A stretch of DNA of 64,000 nt. Source: JBDRMN01 sp043812055 (GTDB lineage Bacteria; Patescibacteriota; Gracilibacteria; JAHISY01). The notes below the pieces were generated by a model, which saw only the letters and a list, made by a program, of their open reading frames with translations, was not told the origin of the DNA and searched no databases. The DNA is taken from the NCBI GenBank assembly GCA_043812055.1, contig JBDRMN010000058.1, forward strand, positions 1-64,000. Direction: 5' to 3'. Shown here in pieces: positions 50,103 to 58,321 of this stretch (positions are counted from its first letter, which is position 1; every line of letters starts with the position of its first letter). Both the position numbers and the translations under genes were made by a program.

Positions 50103-51689
50103 TTACCATCCCTCCTCAAAAAGTTCTTCGGCGGTTTCGACCAGACTCTTTTTCGCCAGTGCCGGACTGCTGGCTGCCGGATCCGGTGCACTTGATTTTA
50201 GTCCGATTTCTGCTCGTTCGACGTCTACCTGGACCGACGTTCCCAATAGTTCTGAAAAAATCTCAGCCAGCCCCGCTCGGGCTTCTTTACTTTCGAGCTT
50301 ACCCATCAAAAAATCCGAACCAACCCCTAGCACCACTTTGTCATCTTCGGTACGCAAAACGATACACTCTTTCAAAGCTAGTTTGATCGCCGACTTCTTG
50401 ACCTTGGTAATCACCTCAGGCAACGCCGCCTTGGCCGCCTCCAGGCTCAGCCCTTTGGGGGCTTTAACTTCTTTAGCTGGCTGCGTTTTTGATTTAGCAG
50501 GGCTCTTCTTTTCTGAGGTCTCACTCTTTTTACTAGCACCCTTGTCCGCCGTAGTTTCGCCTTGCGGAGCGGAGGCGGATGAAACCTGCTTGCCCTGAGC
50601 TTGCCGAAGGGTTCCCTGCTTGCCCGCCGAAGCCTTGGCGAAGGCGGGGAACCTGGAACCTGTCACGTCGCTCGCGAGCGACGTGACCTGAATTACAGCC
50701 ATCTCCAGCGGCAACTGTGGAATAATCGCATTCTTCAGTTCCTCCCCTGTCCGAGTAAAAACCTCGACAATGGTGAGAACTTCTTTGGCTTCCGCCAGGC
50801 AGTTTTCAGCCACCTTCTCGAGCATGATCTCTCGCAAACGCATCAGGAGATTTTTATTGAATTGAATCAGATTTACCCCCTCGGCGACCAAACCGTTGAT
50901 CGTCTCGAGAGCTTCGGGAAGTTTCTGAAAGAGCAGGGCAAAGACAAAATCCTCCACCGCCTGTGGACGGGTCAGCCCGAGATTTTGGGCAACTGCCGCT
51001 GTGTTAATTTCTCCGGTCTGCCCGAACTGTTCGAGCATCCCCACAGCATCCCGCATGCCTCCGGCCGACTGCTTAGCAATTAGCTCCAAAGCTTCGGGCT
51101 CAGCCTTGATCCCCTCTTTTTCCGCAATCTCCGCCAGGTGTTTGGTGATCTTGGCATTCTCAATCCGGTGAAAATCAAAACGCTGGGTGCGAGAGAGAAC
51201 CGTCTCGGGAACTTTGTGAGGTTCGGTGGTAGCAAGGATAAAGTAAGCGTGTCCCGGTGGTTCTTCCAGAGTTTTCAGCAAAGCGTTGAAGGCTTCCTTG
51301 GTCAGCATGTGCGCTTCATCAATCACGTAAACTTTGACCCGCGCCCGCGAAGGGGTGAATTGAATCTTTTCTTTAAGCTCGCGAATTTCATCGATACCCC
51401 GATTGCTCGCTGCATCGATTTCGATCAAATCAACTAAGCGACCATTCAGGGCGTCCACGCAAATCTCACACTCGTTGCAAGGCTCACCATCCTCGTCTGG
51501 ATTGAGACAGTTGAGCGAACGGGCGATTATCCGAGCCAGGGAAGTCTTGCCTGTTCCGCGGGTTCCCGCGAAGAGGTAAGCATGCGTGAGCCCCTTGTTT
51601 TTGAGAGCATTACGAAAAGTCTGTTTGACATGATCTTGCCCTACAATTTCGGCTAATTTCTGCGGTCGGTATTTGCGGTAGAAACTCAA
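50103..51689 (-). CDS. dnaX: DNA polymerase III gamma/tau subunit
   Basis: A 528-residue clamp-loader ATPase. Residues ~1-330: YRPQKLAEIVGQDHVKQTF, Walker A GTRGTGKTSLARI near 43-55, the zinc module CLNPDEDGEPCNECEIC, Walker B VYVIDEAHML, and sensor regions. Residues ~335-383 are not homologous to DnaX: they are encoded by back-to-back palindromic elements and read SLASDVTGSRFPAFAKASAG ... LRQAQGKQ. A Lys/Ala-rich linker and a tau-like C-terminal domain follow. The start appears to be TTG 51689. It pairs functionally with holA at 7592. Confidence 0.95.
   Translation of the reverse strand: MSFYRKYRPQKLAEIVGQDHVKQTFRNALKNKGLTHAYLFAGTRGTGKTSLARIIARSLNCLNPDEDGEPCNECEICVDALNGRLVDLIEIDAASNRGIDEIRELKEKIQFTPSRARVKVYVIDEAHMLTKEAFNALLKTLEEPPGHAYFILATTEPHKVPETVLSRTQRFDFHRIENAKITKHLAEIAEKEGIKAEPEALELIAKQSAGGMRDAVGMLEQFGQTGEINTAAVAQNLGLTRPQAVEDFVFALLFQKLPEALETINGLVAEGVNLIQFNKNLLMRLREIMLEKVAENCLAEAKEVLTIVEVFTRTGEELKNAIIPQLPLEMAVIQVTSLASDVTGSRFPAFAKASAGKQGTLRQAQGKQVSSASAPQGETTADKGASKKSETSEKKSPAKSKTQPAKEVKAPKGLSLEAAKAALPEVITKVKKSAIKLALKECIVLRTEDDKVVLGVGSDFLMGKLESKEARAGLAEIFSELLGTSVQVDVERAEIGLKSSAPDPAASSPALAKKSLVETAEELFEEGW
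50543..50687. repeat. Composite of palindromic elements inside dnaX
   Basis: Three or four units lie end to end and in frame: GTCCGCCGTAGTTTCGCC ... GCGGAGGCGGAT (50543-50580), CCCTGAGCTTGCCGAAGGG (50593-50611), a GCCCGCCGAAGCC/GGCGAAGGCGGG unit (50622-50647) and the perfect 26-bp palindrome with half-site GTCACGTCGCTCG (50662-50687). Confidence 0.8.
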
Positions 51690-51796
51690 ATTAGTAGAAG
51701 TTGGAAATTAGAGATTGGAAGAACCTGCGACCCAGACTGGGATTTTATCTTGTGGGAGCTAACGAGTAAACTGGCTCGGTACTTAATTTCGAAAAA

Positions 51797-52375
51797 ATGC
51801 TCAAAGCAATCTTTAGAACCAGCTTGGTTTTTACCTTGCTGCTGCTTACCGGCTGTGGAGGCAGTCAGTTCCTCACGCGCGACACCCCGCCCGCCAATAC
51901 AAAAGTGGTAGTCGTAGAATTTTCCGACTTCAATTGTCCCGCCTGTGCGAGTGCTTCCGAGTTGGCAAAAAAAATCAAAGCTATTCCCGGCCTTTATTTC
52001 GAATTCCGTCATCTCCCCCTCCCGATCCGCGGCCATGAAACAAGTAGCGCTGCTGCAAACGCTTTCGAGTGTGCCCGTGAACAAGGTCAGGGTGACGAAA
52101 TGGAAAGTGCCCTTTTTGATAACCAGGGCCGCTTGGACGCAGAGCTGTTCGCGAAGCTTCCCTCGCTTTACGATTTCGGAGAAAACTTTGACGGGGAAGA
52201 TTACGAGCAGTGTTTGAAAGAAGACCGCTACGGAGGACTGGTCGGCAAAGACAAACGGACCGCTGCTGTGAATGGAGTCAATTCAACGCCAACGTTTTTC
52301 GTAAACGGAGAAAAAACTTCCGGCAGCAATTTACTCGAAGTGGTGAAGCAGGCTTTCGAAGAAGCAACCGAATAA
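51797..52375 (+). CDS. DsbA-like thiol oxidoreductase lipoprotein
   Basis: A 192-residue secreted protein. The signal peptide ends in the lipobox LLLTGC with lipidated Cys20. The thioredoxin fold follows with redox motif CPAC (Cys47/Cys50) in VVEFSDFNCPACAS and a cis-proline motif STPTFFVNG near 167. This is the DsbA/BdbD type used to make or use disulfides outside the membrane, fitting the pilin's cysteines at 18.4 kb. The pseudouridine synthase gene begins 6 bp downstream. Confidence 0.9.
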   Translation: MLKAIFRTSLVFTLLLLTGCGGSQFLTRDTPPANTKVVVVEFSDFNCPACASASELAKKIKAIPGLYFEFRHLPLPIRGHETSSAAANAFECAREQGQGDEMESALFDNQGRLDAELFAKLPSLYDFGENFDGEDYEQCLKEDRYGGLVGKDKRTAAVNGVNSTPTFFVNGEKTSGSNLLEVVKQAFEEATE

Positions 52376-52381
52376 ATCCTC

Positions 52382-53080
52382 ATGCAAGTTCGGTTAAATA
52401 AACATCTCGCTGATCTCGGCATTGCTTCCCGTCGCAAAGCGGACGAGTTAATTGCGGACGGACAAGTCAAAGTAAACGGAAAAATCGTGCAGGAGCTGGG
52501 AACAAAAGTCGATCCGGAGAAAGACAAGGTCACAGTTTCGGAAAAAGTTCTGGCAGAACAAAAAGAGCTCACTTATTATTTACTGAATAAACCCCTTGGG
52601 TTTGTCACTTCCAGCGCTCCTACTAAAACAGAAAAACAAATCGTGGTGGATTTGCTTCCGCAGAATCCTCGGATCTTTCCCGTAGGCCGCCTCGACAAAG
52701 ACACGACCGGCCTGCTCATCCTCACGAATGACGGCGTGCTGGCCTACCGCCTCACCCATCCGAAATTCGAATGTGAGAAAGAGTACGAAGTAACCGTTGA
52801 TGCTCCCTTGACCCATGAACGGATCAGAAAAATTGAAGTTGGTGTGAAACTCGAAAGAAAACCGACTCAGACGACCCAGGTAAAAACCCTCGGTGAGCAT
52901 AAAGCCCGGATCATTCTTACCGAAGGTAAAAATCGACAGGTGCGTAAAGTTTTTGGCAAAGTCGGCTGCGAGGTCCTGAGTCTCAAAAGAGTACGGGTGA
53001 AAAAACTACTGCTTGGAGATTTACTACCCGGAAAATTTCGCAAACTTACAGATAAAGAAGTTTCTGATCTTAATTCTTAA
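52382..53080 (+). CDS. RluB/RsuA-family pseudouridine synthase
   Basis: A 232-residue rRNA pseudouridine synthase. The N-terminal S4 RNA-binding domain (VRLNKHLADLGIASRRKADELI ... GQVKVNG) precedes the catalytic domain with PVGRLDKDTTGLLILTNDG, where the Asp is catalytic, and the late EGKNRQVRKVFGKVGCEVLSLKRVRV block. RluB (23S) is likelier than RsuA (16S), but sequence alone does not decide. The last codons (DLNS) overlap the spacer word family TTCTTAATCCTGTATCC. Confidence 0.93.
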   Translation: MQVRLNKHLADLGIASRRKADELIADGQVKVNGKIVQELGTKVDPEKDKVTVSEKVLAEQKELTYYLLNKPLGFVTSSAPTKTEKQIVVDLLPQNPRIFPVGRLDKDTTGLLILTNDGVLAYRLTHPKFECEKEYEVTVDAPLTHERIRKIEVGVKLERKPTQTTQVKTLGEHKARIILTEGKNRQVRKVFGKVGCEVLSLKRVRVKKLLLGDLLPGKFRKLTDKEVSDLNS

Positions 53081-53110
53081 TCCTGTATCCTTAATCCTGT
53101 ATCCTCACAG

Positions 53111-53959
53111 ATGCTAGAAAGTCTCTTCCTCCTTCTCGGACTCAGCGCTGAACCTGCCTTCGCACCCCCTGCACTCGAGCATTTGATGATCCATCCAGTT
53201 CCTCAGCTGACCGAGCTCCGCCCGGCCCCGATCGTTGATGCCGCTTCGGCACTCGTACTTGATCTCGGCTCCGGCAAAATTCTGTTTGAAAAAAACTCTC
53301 AGGATGCGCGCGCAATCGCCTCGCTGACGAAACTCATGACCGCTGTCGTTGCTCGGGAGAATTTCGACCTCACTGAAGTCGTGACTGTCAGCAAGGACGC
53401 GGCTGCTCAGCCACCCGCGAAGATCTGGTTGCGGGCGGGTGAAAAAATCACGGTTGAGAACCTACTCAAAGCGACCTTGATGGAATCCGGTAACGATGCG
53501 GCGCTATCTCTGGCTGAACATAAGTACGGAGTCGCTGAATTCGTTGAAAAAATGAACCGTAAAGTCGCCGCCCTGGGACTACAACAAACTCATTTCACCA
53601 ATCCGATCGGTTATGACGATCCGGAAAATTACGGAACTGCTTATGATCTCGCGCTACTGTCTGGCTATGTCCTGCGTGACCCACTCCTGAAGGAGATTGC
53701 CGCCACCCAGCGGGACATCATCACCGATACCCAGCAAACCAACACCCACCACCTGCTCTCTACCAATATTCTTTTCAATACTTATCTCGATATTCGTGGA
53801 CTCAAGACTGGCTCCACCGACGCAGCTGGAGAATGCCTCGCGGCAATCGCCCAAAACGAAAACGGCAATAATGTTTTGGCCATTGTGCTGGATTCACCGA
53901 ACCGTTTCCAGGAAGCCAAGATTATGCTCAACTGGGCAATCGAAAATTTCCGGTGGTAG
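53111..53959 (+). CDS. dacA: D-alanyl-D-alanine carboxypeptidase (penicillin-binding protein 5/6 type)
   Basis: A 282-residue serine peptidase that trims peptidoglycan stem peptides. All three active-site motifs are present: SLTK at residues 71-74, SGN near 128 and KTG near 234 (GLKTGSTDAAGECL). The N-terminus LESLFLLLGLSAEPAFA looks like a short signal peptide, though without the usual leading Arg/Lys. The C-terminal anchor domain of PBP5 is lacking, so the enzyme may be secreted or periplasmic. mraY follows. Confidence 0.92.
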   Translation: MLESLFLLLGLSAEPAFAPPALEHLMIHPVPQLTELRPAPIVDAASALVLDLGSGKILFEKNSQDARAIASLTKLMTAVVARENFDLTEVVTVSKDAAAQPPAKIWLRAGEKITVENLLKATLMESGNDAALSLAEHKYGVAEFVEKMNRKVAALGLQQTHFTNPIGYDDPENYGTAYDLALLSGYVLRDPLLKEIAATQRDIITDTQQTNTHHLLSTNILFNTYLDIRGLKTGSTDAAGECLAAIAQNENGNNVLAIVLDSPNRFQEAKIMLNWAIENFRW

Positions 53960-54014
53960 CCCGCCACAACCCCGGGGTTACAGATCCCGAAAAACAGCCT
54001 TTTAACGCCCTTAA

Positions 54015-54087
54015 CTTTATACTTTTCACTTTTGAATTTAGGCTTTCCGCTTTATACTTTTCACTTTCAACTTTATACTTTCACTTG
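54015..54087 (+). promoter_or_regulatory. Triplicated TATACT-containing repeat upstream of mraY
   Basis: CTTTATACTTTTCACTTT occurs at 54015-54032 and 54050-54067, and with one T fewer at 54071-54087. The third TATACT lies 7 nt before the GTG start of mraY, the spacing seen at other leaderless genes. The three -10-like copies may be tandem promoters or a slipped repeat. Confidence 0.55.
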
Positions 54088-55148
54088 TGCTTGAAAACCT
54101 AGCCTTCATTATCTCCTTCGGTGCGCTCTCCTTCACGGTAGCGATGCTATTCGCCCCGGCTTTTATCAAATTCCTGCGCGACAATCGTTTCGGCCAGCAA
54201 ATCCGTGATACTTCGGTAGATGGGAAGGATTCCCCGGTCTTTCGTTCTCTACACCTCGGCAAATCCGGCACCCCTACGATGGGCGGAGTTCTGATCTGGG
54301 GCACGGTGATCACGATGGTACTGATTTCTTTTATTCCGCAAAAACTGGGCTTCACTACGCACTCACTCTGGAACCGCGCCGAAACCTACATCCCTCTCTT
54401 TACCCTGGTCGCGGCCGGGCTCCTCGGAATGCTGGATGACTGGTTCAATATCCGCGGAGTCGGTAAACAAAAAGGTTTACGGGTTCGTCCAAAATTGATT
54501 TGGCTGACTGCTTTTGCTGCGGTAGGGGCTTGGTGGTTTTTCGCTAAACTCGGCTGTCTCGATGGCATTGCCGACGCTTGTTTTATTCACCTACCCCGCC
54601 TTGGTGATTTCGACATCGGACTTTGGTATCTTCCGCTCTTTGTCCTGGTAATTCTCTCTTCGGCCAACGCCGTGAATATTACTGACGGTCTGGATGGACT
54701 GGCGGGAGGCTTGCTGGCAATTGCTTTCGGCTCATTTGCCGTGATTGCTTTTTTCAAGGGGCTCTTTTTGCTCGCAACCCTCTGTGTCGCCATTGTCGGC
54801 GCGCTGATCGCTTTCCTCTGGTGGAATGTGCCCCCCGCCAAATTCTTCATGGGTGACACCGGCAGCTATTCTCTGGGAGCCACACTCGGTGTGATTGCGA
54901 TGCTTACAGATTCCGTCGTGCCCTTTTTCTTCATCGCTGCGGTTTTCATCTTTGAAACTCTCTCCGTGATTATTCAACTCGCTAGCAAAAAATTCTTCGG
55001 CCGCAAAGTTTTCCGTATCGCCCCCCTGCACCACCACTTCGAAAAACTCGGCTGGCCCGAGCATCAGATTGTCATGCGTTTCTGGCTCATCGGTGGAGTC
55101 TTTGCCAGTCTGGGACTAGTGCTAGGAATTGTAGGGATGGGCAATTAG
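54087..55148 (+). CDS. mraY: Phospho-N-acetylmuramoyl-pentapeptide transferase
   Basis: A 353-residue polytopic enzyme that makes lipid I. Conserved parts: TPTMGGVLIWG, the DDWFNIRGVGKQKGLR block with catalytic Asp pair, NAVNITDGLDGLAGG, FMGDTGSYSLGA and APLHHHFEKLGWPE. About ten transmembrane helices. Starts with GTG 54087 after the triplicated TATACT repeat. Surrounding wall genes (carboxypeptidase upstream) fit an envelope role. Confidence 0.96.
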   Translation: MLENLAFIISFGALSFTVAMLFAPAFIKFLRDNRFGQQIRDTSVDGKDSPVFRSLHLGKSGTPTMGGVLIWGTVITMVLISFIPQKLGFTTHSLWNRAETYIPLFTLVAAGLLGMLDDWFNIRGVGKQKGLRVRPKLIWLTAFAAVGAWWFFAKLGCLDGIADACFIHLPRLGDFDIGLWYLPLFVLVILSSANAVNITDGLDGLAGGLLAIAFGSFAVIAFFKGLFLLATLCVAIVGALIAFLWWNVPPAKFFMGDTGSYSLGATLGVIAMLTDSVVPFFFIAAVFIFETLSVIIQLASKKFFGRKVFRIAPLHHHFEKLGWPEHQIVMRFWLIGGVFASLGLVLGIVGMGN

Positions 55149-55263
55149 TTACCAGTTGCGAGTTGCGAGTTACCAGCATCAAGAACTAGGCCAACTAGAT
55201 CAGCTCCTGGTAACTGGGATCTGGTAACCCCGAAGGGGCCCCTTAGGGGCTGGCAACTCAATC
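55149..55263. repeat. Fold-back short-word spacer after mraY
   Basis: AGTTACCAGTTGCGAGTTGC and GAGTTACCAG on the left match CTGGTAACTGGGATCTGGTA on the right in inverse orientation; CCCCGAAGGGGCCCCTTAGG is a further GC-rich palindrome near 55232. The AGTTGCCAGTTGCCAG words also occur at 8548-8580. Confidence 0.6.
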
Positions 55264-55392
55264 CTAAACAGAAATCCTCTTCTGAATTCGGCTATAACGC
55301 GCAAGCATCTTTTTATAGTTTTCCCGCAGAGTTTTTTCGTGCTCCGCAATCTGCTTCTTGAGTTGGCGCGCGATAGGTGTGTAGTCCTTATT
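55264..55392 (-). CDS. Hypothetical 42-residue protein coupled to the VirB4-like gene
   Basis: Starting with GTG inside the last codons of the upstream ATPase gene (5-nt overlap), this frame encodes a very basic helical peptide (QLKKQIAEHEKTLRENYKKM). No family. A longer version with an earlier start overlaps the ATPase gene by 101 bp and seems less likely. Support is the overlap and amino-acid composition only. Confidence 0.45.
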   Translation of the reverse strand, partial: NKDYTPIARQLKKQIAEHEKTLRENYKKMLARYSRIQKRISV

Positions 55393-58216
55393 CACTTTTG
55401 TTCTTAAAACCCTTGGTCTGCGCTTCTCGCTGGGCGAGCACTTCCTCAGGGTTGGTAGTGACAATTTGATTTTCCGAATAGCTCGCAATTACCTGAATCG
55501 CCACGTGCTTGTTGTCCGCGAAGAAAAGTCCCTGCCCCATTCCGGAATTCAGCAACATGTATTTCTCTCCGTCAGTGAGGTTGAAGGTTTTTTGCAGAAC
55601 ATCCATCGAGCTCGGCGCCTGTTTGAGCAGCAGTTGCATCGAGGAGTTGGTCACGATCGGACGACCGTAAGAGCTACCGAGGAAGTCCTCCACGTCTTGC
55701 GTGATTGCCGTAATCCCAAGGTAATACTTGCGAGCCCGCTTTACCAGACCAAAAAGGAATTTGGCAGCATCCTCGTGCTGCATCAAAATCCAGGCCTCGT
55801 CGACCACGAGCAGGCGTTTCTTCATTTCGCTGCGGACCCGATTCCAGATGTAGTTCAGAATGATGAACATTGCGGTTGGTCGCAATTCGTCTTCGAGATC
55901 ACGGATGCAGAAGACCACGACTCCCGAATTCAGATCCACGTTTGTTTCCTTGTTAAAAATTCCCCCAAAAGTTCCGCTCGTGTATTTCTGCAAACGTTGG
56001 GCAAGATCTTCCGCCCCTTTCGTCGAGCTGAGTACCGAGTGGAAGTCTTCCATCGTCGGCATCGCGACTGAGTTGGGATCCTCTACTTTCATCGTAATTC
56101 CCTTGACCGCGTAAGTATCGATCAAGGCTTTATCGATCAGCGCTTCTTCAGTTGAAGTCATCTTCCCGAGCATCAGCTTCATCAGGGCAGTGAGGGTAAT
56201 GACGTTCTCGCGCAAGAGGTCTCCTGGTTTGAGATCATCACCCTCGAAAGGTTTGGGCAAGTCGAAAGGATTGATACGCTGATTTGAGTTGAGGGAGACT
56301 TGCAAATAGGTTCCGCCCATGGTTTCACAAAGCGCTTCATATTCGTTCTCCGGATCGATCACAATCATGTCCGTGCCAAACATCGCTTGGCGTAAAATCT
56401 CGAGCTTCACTGCATACGACTTTCCTGCTCCCGAACTCGCAAACACACAGGAATTGGCATTCGGCAAAGCAAAACGGTCAAAGATGATGAGTGAATTATT
56501 GTGACGATTGAGCCCGTAGAGAATTCCTTCATCCGTTGCCAGTGTCGAGCTCACGAACGGGAAGGTCGTCGAAAGTGGTGAGGTATTCATATTGCGGTGC
56601 ACCTCCAGCTCATCCACGCAGATTGGCAGAGTGGAATTAAACGCATGCTCACCCTGGATGTCAGCCCGTTTCGTGAGGACAAGCTTCCCACCCAGCTGAT
56701 TCTCGAGCATCTTGGTCGTTGCTTCGAGCTTTTTGAGATCGTCCGCGTAAACCGTGAAATAAAAACCAAACTGGAAGAACTTCTCCTGACCACGCTGGAG
56801 ATCAGTCCGTAGTTGTTCCGCGTCCTCAAGTGCAGTCTCGAGCACCGGATCACGCACATTCCCCTTTTCGCGCTGCATGGTGATAGAGCTCTGGATCTGC
56901 GCTACTTTCTTTTTCAGTATGTGCATAATTTCATCCGAGGAAATCGGATAGATAAATTGCGCCATGTCAACCGTCGCGTCGAAATTAATCACCGGACTAA
57001 GCCAGTTGGTCTCGAGGAAACGCGGATAGGCGTAAACAAAGAAGCTCCGCATGTAGACACCCGAGAGATTGAGATGATCGTAGTGAATCTCGAGTGAACT
57101 CGGTGAAATCAGGTCCTTCACGCTAGCCAGACCTTGCTGATAAATTCGTTCCGCTTCCACAAACTTTTTCTGTTCAGGGTTCTTGGTGACTGACTGGCCT
57201 GGAGTCGGATAGACAGTTTGCTTAGCCTTTTCGAAGATTTTTCTCAAAAAAGAACCAGTCGCTTTTTGGTTGTGATTGAGATACTGCTCAGTAGCAGTTT
57301 GGTCTCCGGTCACTTGTGGCTTTCCGGGATTGGCCGGTACTGGTTTCGCAGACACAGCTTTGGTGGCTGCGAAAGTTGGCAGTTCCTTCGCGCCTGGATT
57401 GGCAGCTGAGATTTGTCTGATCGAGACCGCCTGCTTGGACTGAGTAGTTGTGGCAGTGACAGGAGACCCGCTTCGTGGGGCCCCTTTTGCGGCAACTGCT
57501 TGCTGTTTCCGCACTGCGATTGCCGGGCTCTGGGCCGCCAGTTTCGACACAGGCTGCGCATTGCTGGCTGCCTCAATTTCAGCTGCGGTTTTATTGCGAA
57601 TGGTTTTTGTGACTACTTTGGCTGCTGTTTGCTTGGGCACCTGAGCCACTTCGGTAACTTCGTTAGGAAGCGGTTTGAAAACTGTTCCGATTGGGGTCGT
57701 TTTTATCTGTTTCTGTTTGCTGGCTGCCTCAATTTCTGCCACAGTTTTGGTCTTAATTACAGTTGCATCTGCAGATTTTAAATTCGCTGCAGCCTGTTTT
57801 TGGGGAACTGGCGAAAAGCCCTGCTTAGGAGCAGAGACAGCTGCCGGGCTCTGGGCTGCCAGTTTCGACGCAGACTGCGCATTGCTGGCTGCCTCAATTT
57901 CAGCCGTGGTTTTATTGCGAATGGTTTTTGTGACTGCTGCTGCTTGCTTGGGCACCTGAGCCACCTTGGCAACTTCGTTGGGAAGCGGCTTGAAAGTTAC
58001 TTCAACTGTGGCCGTTCTTGTCTGCTTCTGTTTGCTCGCTGCCTCGATTTCCGCCGCAGTTTTAACCTTGATTGCGTTTGCGTTTACAGATTTCACACTT
58101 GCTGCAGTCTGTTTTTGAGGAACTGGCGAAGAGCCCTGCTTGGAAGCAGGTACAACTGCCGGAGATGCAGACTGGGCAGTATTGCGCGGATCGGTCACGG
58201 GAGAGTTTTCCGCCAT
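55388..58216 (-). CDS. VirB4/TraC-like ATPase with repetitive N-terminus
   Basis: A 942-residue protein. Residues ~1-330 are a low-complexity Ala/Lys/Pro/Thr/Val region containing two ~107-residue repeats with the phrases KTKTVAEIEAASKQKQ, VFKPLPNEVTEVAQVPKQ and TIRNKTAAEIEAASN. Residues ~370-940 are a VirB4/TraC-type motor: Walker A ASSGAGKSYAVKLE near 592, MIVIDPENEYEAL, Walker B RLLVVDEAWILMQ near 801, and ITQDVEDFLGS. VirB4 proteins power type IV secretion or conjugation; in CPR they accompany TrbC-like pilins, as at 18.4 kb here. The N-terminus looks disordered. Confidence 0.9.
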   Translation of the reverse strand: MAENSPVTDPRNTAQSASPAVVPASKQGSSPVPQKQTAASVKSVNANAIKVKTAAEIEAASKQKQTRTATVEVTFKPLPNEVAKVAQVPKQAAAVTKTIRNKTTAEIEAASNAQSASKLAAQSPAAVSAPKQGFSPVPQKQAAANLKSADATVIKTKTVAEIEAASKQKQIKTTPIGTVFKPLPNEVTEVAQVPKQTAAKVVTKTIRNKTAAEIEAASNAQPVSKLAAQSPAIAVRKQQAVAAKGAPRSGSPVTATTTQSKQAVSIRQISAANPGAKELPTFAATKAVSAKPVPANPGKPQVTGDQTATEQYLNHNQKATGSFLRKIFEKAKQTVYPTPGQSVTKNPEQKKFVEAERIYQQGLASVKDLISPSSLEIHYDHLNLSGVYMRSFFVYAYPRFLETNWLSPVINFDATVDMAQFIYPISSDEIMHILKKKVAQIQSSITMQREKGNVRDPVLETALEDAEQLRTDLQRGQEKFFQFGFYFTVYADDLKKLEATTKMLENQLGGKLVLTKRADIQGEHAFNSTLPICVDELEVHRNMNTSPLSTTFPFVSSTLATDEGILYGLNRHNNSLIIFDRFALPNANSCVFASSGAGKSYAVKLEILRQAMFGTDMIVIDPENEYEALCETMGGTYLQVSLNSNQRINPFDLPKPFEGDDLKPGDLLRENVITLTALMKLMLGKMTSTEEALIDKALIDTYAVKGITMKVEDPNSVAMPTMEDFHSVLSSTKGAEDLAQRLQKYTSGTFGGIFNKETNVDLNSGVVVFCIRDLEDELRPTAMFIILNYIWNRVRSEMKKRLLVVDEAWILMQHEDAAKFLFGLVKRARKYYLGITAITQDVEDFLGSSYGRPIVTNSSMQLLLKQAPSSMDVLQKTFNLTDGEKYMLLNSGMGQGLFFADNKHVAIQVIASYSENQIVTTNPEEVLAQREAQTKGFKNKSE
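57521..58156. repeat. Two tandem ~320-bp repeats inside the VirB4-like gene
   Basis: The phrase TGCCGGGCTCTGGGC starts copies at 57521 and 57842 (321 bp apart) and a partial third start, TGCCGGAGATGCAGACTGGG, is at 58157. Lengths are multiples of three, so the protein gains ~107-residue units. Both copies share GCATTGCTGGCTGCCTCAAT and CGAATGGTTTTTGTGACT. Confidence 0.85.
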
Positions 58217-58321
58217 TAAATAATTTGGTATTTGGATTTAATTTATCGTCTTATTTTAACAAAAAAGGGCTTAAAAAGCAAGCATTCTCCCTTTAAAAAT
58301 GTTAGAATTTGCGTCGATTTT

